DNA of 64,000 nucleotides from Helichrysum umbraculigerum (Eukaryota > Streptophyta > Magnoliopsida > Asterales > Asteraceae): NCBI GenBank assembly GCA_949592205.1, contig CATIUR010000001.1, positions 76,216,059-76,280,058 of the forward strand, written 5' to 3'. The position numbers and the translations under genes were made by a program. How positions within the stretch are numbered: the stretch's first letter is position 1; the number at the start of each line of letters is the position of its first letter. Below, piece by piece: positions 57,301 to 64,000 of the stretch. The notes beneath the pieces are model-generated. The model had not been told where the DNA came from. It was given only the letters and a program-made list of their open reading frames with translations, and made no database searches.

Positions 57301-57877
57301 TAGTTGTGTAACCAGTGATATCAGCACCAATCATAGCAATGTTCCACAACTCAGTCTCAATTTTCTGCATCTCACTGCGAGGGCAGAATTCTTCCATCAT
57401 CATATGCTTCAATGTTTCCCATGTCATGGAATAAGCAGCTGGTCGTCCCATCGACTGAACTTGACTGTTCCACCAAGTCAAAGCTTTATCAGCTAGTGTG
57501 CAGGCAACATACTTCACTGCAGTGTCTGGTAGACAATCACTGATGTCCAACACAGAATCCATCTTTTCTATCCAGTGTATAATACCAATAGCACCTTCAG
57601 TGCCACAGAAAGGAGGTGGTTTACAAGCCTGAAATGTCTTATATGAACACCCTTTGCGGTTATTCACAACAGTCTCAGCAATAACAGGGGTCGATCCACT
57701 GTTATTAATCCCAGTCTCACGGTTTCGGCTTGCCTCATACTCGGCAATACCTTCAGCTATGCGTCTAGCTATTAACTGCTCAGTAGTTTCCTCAGTGTTA
57801 GGCGGTGGAATGGTTTCAGATGTAGGAGGTACAGTTGTCTTCTGACTGTTCCTAGTAATTCGTCGTTTCGGCGGCAT
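54317..57877 (-). CDS. gag-pol: Gag-protease-RT-RNase H-integrase zinc domain of element F
   Basis: 1186 codons from ATG 57877 (MPPKRRITRN). Gag capsid region about 75-255 (ALTWWNSQVQ). Cys/His cluster 316-343 and a CCHC knuckle 360-373, in which GH is replaced by MRH but the metal ligands remain. An Asn-rich linker follows. Protease has LFDSGADLSFVS with DSG at 451-453. Reverse transcriptase runs about 635-835, with IDLRSGYHQL and FIDDILIYS (aspartates 787-788). RNase H has YCDAS (934), E971 and D996. The integrase zinc finger uses H1123, H1130, C1160 and C1163. The frame stops at TGA 54317-54319, where G (and the family pattern) has Trp, and then continues open to 53237. One G-to-A change on the coding strand explains the stop. 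All catalytic motifs are otherwise intact. Confidence 0.95.
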   Translation of the reverse strand: MPPKRRITRNSQKTTVPPTSETIPPPNTEETTEQLIARRIAEGIAEYEASRNRETGINNSGSTPVIAETVVNNRKGCSYKTFQACKPPPFCGTEGAIGIIHWIEKMDSVLDISDCLPDTAVKYVACTLADKALTWWNSQVQSMGRPAAYSMTWETLKHMMMEEFCPRSEMQKIETELWNIAMIGADITGYTTRFQELARLVPHMVTPEYKHIERYVYGLAPQIRSLVTSSKPDTFRSAVTLAQSLTDEAVRMGTLTKKTVSVKVEQSSAEAGSSGGKKRKWNDRQGQSNKKGSGNPKSYAATIVEPKPYLGNKPKCDKCSKHHEGECWFCDSCKGWGHKTQNCKVNPTPKGNTVRQNQGCFECGDMRHYRNRCPRLNNQNRNANNARNRNNNGNNRGNNNNRANNNNANNNNNQPARGRVFMLGAPEARQDPNTVTGTFLVNNHFASVLFDSGADLSFVSTEFRPLLEIESLKLDNKYTVELADGKLIESGEIVPGCSLTLEGHSFKIDLLPVELGSFDIVVGMDWLSLNRAEIICHEKIVRLPLLSGEMLMVQGEKSNRVVKTITCMKANKYLRKGYQAFLVHVVNKKPEERRIDDVAVVREYPGVFPDELPGLPPPRQVEFHIDLVPGAAPIARAPYRLAPSEMQELSAQLQELLDLGFIRPSFSPWGAPVLFVKKKDGSMRMCIDYRELNKVTIKNRYPLPRIDDLFDQLQGSSYYSKIDLRSGYHQLKVRDEDIPKTAFRTRYGHYEFLVMPFGLTNAPAVFMDLMNRVCKPYLDKFVIVFIDDILIYSRTKEDHERHLRLILELLEKEKLYAKFSKCEFWMREVHFLGHVINSKGIHVDPSKIEAIKNWEAPKTPTEIRQFLGLAGYYRRFIENFSKIAQPITALTQKDKKFDWGEKQENAFQQLKEKLSTAPILSLPEGVENFVVYCDASHQGLGCMLMQNDKVIAYASRQLKIHEKNYTMHDLELGAVVFALKIWRHYLYGTKCMIFTDHKSLQHIFDQKELNMRQRRWVELLNDYDCEIKYHPGKANVVADALSRKERVKPRRVRALGLTIHLDLINQIRDAQQTAFTPERMKDESLKGMEKQLESKENGVLYFMNRIWIPCVDELRSLVLDEAHKSNYSIHPGADKMYHDLKGFFWWPGMKRDIATYVSRCLTCAKVKTEYQKPSGLLQQPELPKWK

Positions 57878-58513
57878 GATTCAGTTCTGCGATGAATAAA
57901 ATGCAGAAGTCAATGCCAAGATAATGAATGTGATGAACAAGATTTCACATTGTCTATCAAATGAATAGTATAGAAAATTTGAAAGAATAAGGTTTCACAT
58001 TGTATATTGCATGACTTTGAAACACCCATATGTACTTTGTACAATATAATCACGTTGGCCAGGCGTCATTATATAATGCCAAATACATATTTCTTTTCAT
58101 CATCGGTCAAGCGCAAATAATGTTTTAGGGAATTCAAGATAAAATCAATAATTCAAAGTGTAGTAGGTTTTCAAAGTTGTGAGAAATGGTTTCAACAATT
58201 ATTACGTGATAACTTTTCTATCACCTGTATATAGAGATGAATATAATTCGCACGAAATTTCGAATCGAACCTAAGTTATATTATACATTAACTAGAACGT
58301 TCTTACATCGTTTCATTGCAAAACTTGATGATATCTTCTATATCCATCAAGAGTGGTTTCCAATACAACACGAGTTGTTACAGTACTAATTAAACTAAAC
58401 TTAGCTATACCTAGATCTTAACAAAATAGTTATATTCCTACGACAGTTCTTCATCAGTTCTTTATTAAGCTATCTTTAGCTATGTTCTCTGTCGTAGTGC
58501 AGTTCTTTTCCTT
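57878..58513 (-). other. Spacer between the leader ORFs and gag in F
   Basis: 636 bases, AT-rich, no ORF of interest and no repeat that I could recognise. It ends directly at the gag ATG, preceded on the minus strand by TTCATCGCAGAACTGAATC. Confidence 0.6.
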
Positions 58514-58969
58514 TCACTCCTGGTCCAGGTTAGGAGAGGAGTAATGCGTTTCTAGCATAGTCTTGTATCGCAGAGTCGGATAATAGCCCAGATCATTCTC
58601 AGTTGAGCATTTGCACAAACGTTTGATCCAAGACTTAACTCTTTTCTTGCGATTACTAGCCACTTTCTTCCAGAAGCGTATTTTATCCTTAATTCGGACA
58701 GACATAGGCCTCTTTAGGATTCTCAACTCAGTTTCATAGTTCTTGCATTTAGATGCAAGTTCCCAGTTTTGACCATCTAGCTCTTCAGCTTGGTCTCTAA
58801 CTCTCTCATATTCCTCTATGTCAATCAATCCAAAGTGGTGGTTTTCAATTTCTTCTTCCACCAGTTCCACTATCGGAATGGTTTCGGTATCGACATATAC
58901 ATATTGTATCTGCTCGTCGATGGTTATGTCATCATCTGATGAATATTCACTTATGACAGGTTCTGCCAT
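58514..58969 (-). CDS. Leader ORF 2 of element F, unknown function
   Basis: 151 codons from ATG 58969 (MAEPVISEYSSDDDITIDEQ). Residues 1-55 are strongly acidic, about 50-85 look like a short coiled coil (EYERVRDQAEELDGQNWELA), and 90-118 are basic (VRIKDKIRFWKK, NRKKRVKSWIKRL). I recognise no family. It is intact, in sense with gag, and lies between the 5' LTR and gag, where plant chromoviruses normally have no gene. Element G has a short acidic ORF in the same place. An intact frame in a young element argues for function or recent capture, but chance cannot be excluded at this length. Confidence 0.55.
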   Translation of the reverse strand: MAEPVISEYSSDDDITIDEQIQYVYVDTETIPIVELVEEEIENHHFGLIDIEEYERVRDQAEELDGQNWELASKCKNYETELRILKRPMSVRIKDKIRFWKKVASNRKKRVKSWIKRLCKCSTENDLGYYPTLRYKTMLETHYSSPNLDQE

Positions 58970-59342
58970 TTTTCCAGTTTCAAGAGATCTATAGGTTACA
59001 AAGACATATTTCAGTATCCACAGTTATGTAGTCTATATTGTCAATATATAATCCAATCACAACGCACAGTAACATAAACAATAATAATAAACCAAATACA
59101 TATGTCATATCATATAACTGGTCATAGTTAGTTCACAAGTTTTTATACAAAACAGGATGGATCTATCCTAGATATCCATCGATCCAAAGACTAATCAAAG
59201 CATGACGGGTCTGTCTACACACCGTCGATCCAAATGATTTACAAAACATGACAGGTCTGTCTATACCCGTCGAACCAAAGTTCCAAGTCTAATACATAGT
59301 ATATATACAATCCTAAGTAGGCACATCTCGCCATACATAGGT
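58970..59342 (-). other. Spacer between the two leader ORFs of F
   Basis: 373 bases without an ORF. Near 59155-59275 are three related segments, each around GGATCT or GGTCTGTCTA and ending CATCGATCC, CGTCGATCC or CGTCGAACC followed by AAA. They look like a degenerate repeat of about 45 bases. Confidence 0.5.
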
Positions 59343-60104
59343 CTAACGGAAGTACGGTAGAAACGATTCCACGGCTGTCCTTAACACAGCCATCACCACA
59401 CAAACACCAACCACAAGTCCTGCAATCCTAACATGTCTCTCAAGTGTCCTCACACGAGCACGTGCGGACTCAGCTATCTCCTGGGCAGTAAACACATGGT
59501 TCAACAAAAAGTGATGATGCTCATGCATACCAGCCATGTCCCCATACAGACGAGAGATCTCATCCTGTACCTGTCCAAGGTGAGAACCCCTGCTAGAAGT
59601 AATACAGAACAATGTACGCATAACAGCAACTAATGTAGGGAGAGTCTGCTCTATCGGCTCTCCAGTGGTAAACAGTGGTGCTGGGGGTCGTGAGGACTCT
59701 CCTGTCTCAAAGGTGGAGGGAAAACCCTCTAATGACCTCCAGTGCCTCAACATAGGAGTCATCCACTCTAGATGAGCAAACCTGGGTGCCCTCTGTGGAG
59801 ACTCAACAGACTCGTCCGCTGGTGCTAACGGACCTATAGGAAAATCTCGGACACACATCCTCGGTGTCCTCCTATATACAGGCCTGCGAGAAGTCTCACC
59901 GGCCTGATGGTGAATACCTGTAGTGATAGGGGTAACCTCATGTGCTGTCGGTGGTGGCGCGATGTAAGCGTCACTAGTGTCATCTGACATGTCTCTCAAA
60001 TGAACAGATGACTCATCCCCTACAGTGATCGCGGGACCCTCAAAAGGAGCCTCAGTCGGCTCTTCGTCCGAAGCATAAACATGGTAAACTGATTGACTAG
60101 ACAT
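59343..60104 (-). CDS. Leader ORF 1 of element F, unknown function
   Basis: 253 codons from ATG 60104 (MSSQSVYHVYASDEEPTEAP). The first 70 residues are acidic and Pro/Thr-rich. A basic patch RRPVYRRTPRMCVRDF lies at 73-88. Residues 175-225 could be helical with heptad-like spacing (DEISRLYGDM, EIAESARARVRTLERHV). Residues 227-242 (IAGLVVGVCVVMAVLR) form one hydrophobic stretch that could be a membrane segment, followed by a short tail. No family is recognised. It is the first ORF after the primer site, 155 bases from it, so it would be the most easily translated product of the full-length RNA. In a standard chromovirus that place is empty leader. Confidence 0.6.
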   Translation of the reverse strand: MSSQSVYHVYASDEEPTEAPFEGPAITVGDESSVHLRDMSDDTSDAYIAPPPTAHEVTPITTGIHHQAGETSRRPVYRRTPRMCVRDFPIGPLAPADESVESPQRAPRFAHLEWMTPMLRHWRSLEGFPSTFETGESSRPPAPLFTTGEPIEQTLPTLVAVMRTLFCITSSRGSHLGQVQDEISRLYGDMAGMHEHHHFLLNHVFTAQEIAESARARVRTLERHVRIAGLVVGVCVVMAVLRTAVESFLPYFR

Positions 60105-60259
60105 ACTGTGACAAAGGAAATTGTGTGTGACGTGTCAGTCGTTTGTTAGATGTATGCAAACGTATGTATGTATGAATGCATGAATGTTCTAGCCAAGGCT
60201 ATAGTCTAGGTCTCTAAGGTTTTCAGTCACCTAAAGACTTCTAGTTCGCTATAACCAAT

Positions 60260-60272
60260 GGCTCTGATACCA
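60260..60272 (-). other. Primer binding site of element F
   Basis: The minus strand reads TGGTATCAGAGCC, four bases from the LTR end at 60277. Initiator-Met tRNA type. Confidence 0.93.
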
Positions 60273-60276
60273 AGTC

Positions 60277-63200
60277 TGTCACACCCCAAAAATCGGTAAT
60301 TGTGTTTATTTAATGTTTAGCGGAAGCAAGTTAAGATTTAGCGGAAGCATCTTGTTTAAACAGTTTAACAGCGGGGTGATGACTTTACATTTGTGCATTC
60401 ATCGTATCAGAGCGTATGATCATACTGAACATAATATATTAAGGATGCCAGTTTAAACGGTTGTTACAAAAGTAGTACGACTATGTAAGTCGTACAGTAA
60501 TGATAAAGTTTAAAACATTTAAGTTTTACAATACATATGTTAAGATAAGATTTCATGAGTATAACTGCAATGTCTGCAGTAATACAGAGGAAATCCTCAA
60601 AAGCTGTCCCAAAATAATGGCATCCTAAGTAGTCCGGGGTTGTCCATCCTGAATGCATGCGATCCTTACTTACATGGCTAATTTCCTGTAAAACATAGAA
60701 AGAAAGTCGTCAACAAATATGTTGAGTGAATTCACAGGTTTTGTATAAATATGTGGTATGTTAAACCATTTATGTTTAAATTATTGAAATGTTATTCAAT
60801 AAATAAAGGTTTGCAGGTTTTGCAAATTATAAGGTGATAGGGATAGTTACCCTAAAATATAGTTTTATGTGGGTTGTTACCCAAATCATATGTCTGGTTG
60901 TTTACCAGAATATAAATATAATCAGTACGTATACTGAAATAAAGCAGTTGTAGGATATGTTCATCCTAAATAATAATTGTGGGAATGCTTAGACTTATAA
61001 TCCCCTGAAAGGTGAGCTAAACCTCGCAGGTTAAAGTAACGCGACCTAACCCTATAACCAAACCACAACCAAAACTTATGTTTCTTGCCTGAAGGACAGT
61101 TAAGTATACGCTCCATCCACAGGAGGGTCGTCACGGCAATAGTACTATTCGTATACTCAGTGGCTAGAGTCACCTAGCTAATGGTTATAGTCTGCATGAC
61201 ATAAGGTCTTTCATGCACACACTTCAAGTCTGGGTCCGTACTAGGATCTGTTGTCTAATTCCCAAAACAGTTGTGAAATAATATTTCATATCAAACAGTT
61301 GTATAAAGCAATTTAAAGCATTTATATAATTTGCTGCATATGTTTGCATGCAGTTTCTATGTTTACACCCCTATGTTTAAAACAGAAAACATTTGTAAAG
61401 TAGGGGCTGTGAACTCACAGTAGTTTTGCTCGGTATGAAAGCTAGCAGCCAAACAGATATTTGCCCAAGGTATGTTAACCTATACAATAAATATATTCAC
61501 ATAAGTACGTTTGATTTGTTTTAATCACTTATGTTAACAGTTTGTTCGTTTGAAGAAATGGTTGATTTCTTTATCATGTAAGTCGTTGTATTTGTTGGTG
61601 ACATTGAGTAGAAATATTGTTATTATTTCTTTCATCGTATACTTGGTTAAGTATATGAATCAATATGTAATTGTCTAATTTAACGGAAGGTCGTTTTGTT
61701 TCCATTTGTACATAGACTTTGTATATAGTTGTTCGTATAATTTGAACGTTATTCAAATATCATTGTTTGTACGTATATTTGTTTTATATATGTATTTGTA
61801 TGTAAATATACTTGTTGTATATAATTAAGTTGTACGTTTGTTAAACGTGTAATCCATTTGCACATATATATGTGAATATATATTCTTAAGTGTCGTATGT
61901 ATATATGTTTGATCAATACATTGTTTATGTATATCAAAATATATAAGTTTTCATTTGTTTAAGAAAACGTATACGTTTGTGTCTATATATATCGTGTGTC
62001 CTCGAATATATGTATATATATTGTAATACGTTGTTTCGTATTTAAAACATGCCGAGTTTTATTTGTTATATAAAACTTGATAATATATTTATTTTGTTTA
62101 TAAAATAAATATTATTTGTTTTTAATATCATTACATTTGTTTAATAAATGTTAAGAAGTTTAAATGTCCCAATTGTAATCGTTTTCCCAAAACGTATAAT
62201 TTACAAAGTTCGTATTCACATATATGTCATATATGTATTTATTCATATATCGTTTGTTCGTACGAAATAAATAAGTCCAAAGTCCGTGTCTCGGATATAT
62301 CACATTAATGTTTTATTAATAGTTTACAATGTCTCGTGAATGTATCGTATAAATGAAATCGTTAACGGAAACGTTTATGTTTTAAAAAATCAAAGTCAAA
62401 GTTGTTGACCAGGTGTGGGAATCCGCCGGATTCCCTTGAATCCGCCGGATTCAAGTCAAAGTTCGGAATACGCCGTATTCGAGTGAATCCGCCGTATTCA
62501 TCGTGGTTTTCATGTGGTGTCGTTTTAGGTTCGGGAATACGCCGTATTTAAATGAATACGCCGTATTCAATCCAGTTCGGGGGAATCCGCCGTATTCAAT
62601 CGAATACGCCGGATTCGTTTGTGTTCATCAGATAGTTCGTGTGAAGGTTCGGGAATACGCCGTATTCAACGGAATACGCCGTATTCGACTTGTTTAGAAA
62701 CGGGAATCCGCCGTATTCCCGTGAATACGCCGGATTCGTTTGGTTTTCGGTTGGGAATACGCCGGATTCAAAGGAATCCGCCGTATTCGTGGCTCGTTCC
62801 AGACCCCCTGTTCGCGACTGTACACATATATACACGGTTTTATTTGGCTCAAATCCTTTACACTATGTTACCAAATGTTTCTAACAAGTTTATATGTCGT
62901 TTTTACAAGTCATTACTTCATTTTAACAAGTTTTAGTATAACGATTTTAGTTTTAAAGTTTTGGGTTTTATAAACCATTTTCAAGAACAATCATCAATCT
63001 TTCAAATATATATGTTATATGTATAGATTATGATGTTTAAACAAGTTATATAACGAAATTTAAGTATGAAAGTTGAAGGAAAGAAAATTCCATACAATGA
63101 GGAAGATGATGAAAATGATAGACGATGATGATGATCGATGATGATGATGATCTTGGTGATGTCCTTGCTTCCTGATGTTGTTGTTGTTAAGATGATCAAA

Positions 63201-63958
63201 GAAGAAGATGAAGATTTTTGAAGTGTGAATTATTGAGGTGTGTGTGTGTGTTTGGAAAGATCACAGAGAGAACGGAGGGAGTATGGTTTTAAATAACCAT
63301 GCTTCTGTATTATTGAAGTTAGGTGCCAATTTTTGGCACCTCAATTTCAAGTACGGGTATAATTTTAGCAATATAAAAATAAACATTTTACATTTTTATT
63401 TTGTAGGTGTTCTACTGGTTCGTTATTTATAATTGGAATAATGATGTTTTCATTATTTTAAATAGATGTACAATTTTGTACATTTTACTGCGCACATATA
63501 ATTGAGCGCCAAATTTCAGTTAATTTAGGATTTCATATTTTGAGGTAATGTTCTAACTACTTTATAACGTGTTAGAAAAATAACACTTTTCATATTTGAA
63601 CCTTTTATGTACGTTTTAGAATTGTTTCTGTTCGTGTAATGATACGTTTTATGTTAAACGTAATATTAGACCTTTATATCTATATGTTATAGATATATAA
63701 ATACTCGTAATTAATAATTATATTATTAATTATTTTTGTATCACGAAACTTTTGTCATTTATTTTTGTCTGGTTCGTTCCGATATATTTGTACGTAACTT
63801 TAATTAATTACATATTTTGTAATACTTTTTGTTTAAAAGTATTGGGCTTGCTAGGCTTACATCTCATCAAATAGTTTTGTTAAAACTTAACCAGGAAATT
63901 AGCGTAAGAATGCACATGTTTAAATGTTAATTAATACCTAATTTGGAGAGTTGTCACA
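60277..63958 (-). repeat. 5' LTR of element F
   Basis: 3682 bp, counterpart of 49521-53202 at a constant offset of 10756. It has the same palindrome pairs (62417-62788) and the same intron-like segment (60686-61418). At 62708 the palindrome that is mutated in the 3' LTR (CTGCC) has the regular CCGCC. Confidence 0.95.
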
Positions 63959-63963
63959 CACGT
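63959..63963. repeat. Target site duplication of element F (right)
   Basis: cacgt, matching 49516-49520. Confidence 0.95.
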
Positions 63964-64000
63964 AGCCCAATAAAAGGTCTATCCATCTGATTACAGCATC

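Larger units (their letters stand above)
49521..63958 (-). mobile_element. Element F: nearly intact Tekay-like chromovirus
   Basis: 14438 bp, minus-oriented. The 5' LTR is 60277-63958 and the 3' LTR 49521-53202, both 3682 bp, and they differ at about six positions by eye, all transitions. The primer site is 60260-60272 and the polypurine tract 53203-53215. It carries gag-pol, split by one stop, and two leader ORFs. Target duplication cacgt. It could be an active-family member. This copy would make a pol lacking most of integrase unless the stop is read through. Confidence 0.95.
39737..64000 (-). mobile_element. Element G: truncated Tekay-like element hosting H and F
   Basis: Minus-oriented. 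Its 5' LTR starts at 48038 and is interrupted by F (49521-63958). It continues at 63964 to the window edge. The primer site is 48022-48034. The leader (48021-44190) is interrupted by H. The coding part runs to 39737, where the element is truncated. The LTR holds TTGACGATTTTGAGC near 48385 next to CAACATATTTGTTG, the same branch-like hairpin as in F. I did not find a convincing donor for it. Confidence 0.8.

Noticed and set aside
1..64000. tRNA, rRNA or host genes
   Set aside because: Primer-site strings resemble tRNA 3' ends only over 13-18 bases. I see no cloverleaf, rRNA or intron-exon gene outside the transposon layers.

Overview
The window is plant nuclear repeat DNA. It consists almost entirely of LTR retrotransposons inserted into one another, and I see no ordinary host gene. 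The element types are Athila-like Ty3/gypsy, Tekay-like chromovirus Ty3/gypsy and a small copia-like element, with plant-type primer sites (TGGCGCCGCTGCCGGGGA and TGGTATCAGAGCC). An eudicot is certain enough. The style of the elements and of the ORF1-like protein reminds me of Asteraceae, but that is a guess from memory and not a database result.

Left half (1-35272) is a five-level nest. Element C (minus) lies in an OTU-peptidase transposon remnant. Element B (minus) lies in the first codons of C's gag. Element A (plus, 680-29100) lies in B's gag. Element D (minus, 6008-25090, target duplication ggatg) lies in A's coding region. Element E (plus, 15890-25049, duplication gtaaa) lies in D's 5' LTR. 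A, B, C and D are Athila-like. E is a chromovirus-type element that carries gag only between two 3073-bp LTRs that are almost identical. A has gag, a retropepsin-like protease and then an unrecognised domain where reverse transcriptase would be expected. D codes for an Athila ORF1-like protein and for a stand-alone copy of that same unrecognised domain.

Middle (35273-39736): the C-terminal part of an OTU-like cysteine peptidase of the kind found in MULE-type transposons, a 3667-bp solo LTR (S) with target duplication tatga, and about 440 bp of unassigned DNA.

Right half (39737-64000): a decayed minus-strand Tekay-like element G, truncated on the left. A 2730-bp non-coding copia-like element H (duplication gtctc) lies in G's leader. 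A young, nearly intact Tekay-like element F (49521-63958, duplication cacgt) lies in G's 5' LTR. F has gag-pro-RT-RNaseH-integrase-chromodomain split by one nonsense codon, plus two extra sense ORFs between its 5' LTR and gag.

The main unexplained signals are these. (1) A protein domain of unknown function is shared, without gaps over about 80 residues, by A and D. (2) The LTRs of E, S and F share a putative intron: GTGAGT donor, GCCCC downstream of the donor, and a hairpin with compensatory changes next to the branch-point-like sequence. (3) Short inverted repeats with different but always self-complementary arms are spread through E, S and F. (4) Paired palindromes with the core ATACGCCGTAT occur in two unrelated elements, D and F. 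E lacks pol and would need enzymes from an autonomous chromovirus such as F's family. A, D and H would likewise need helpers.
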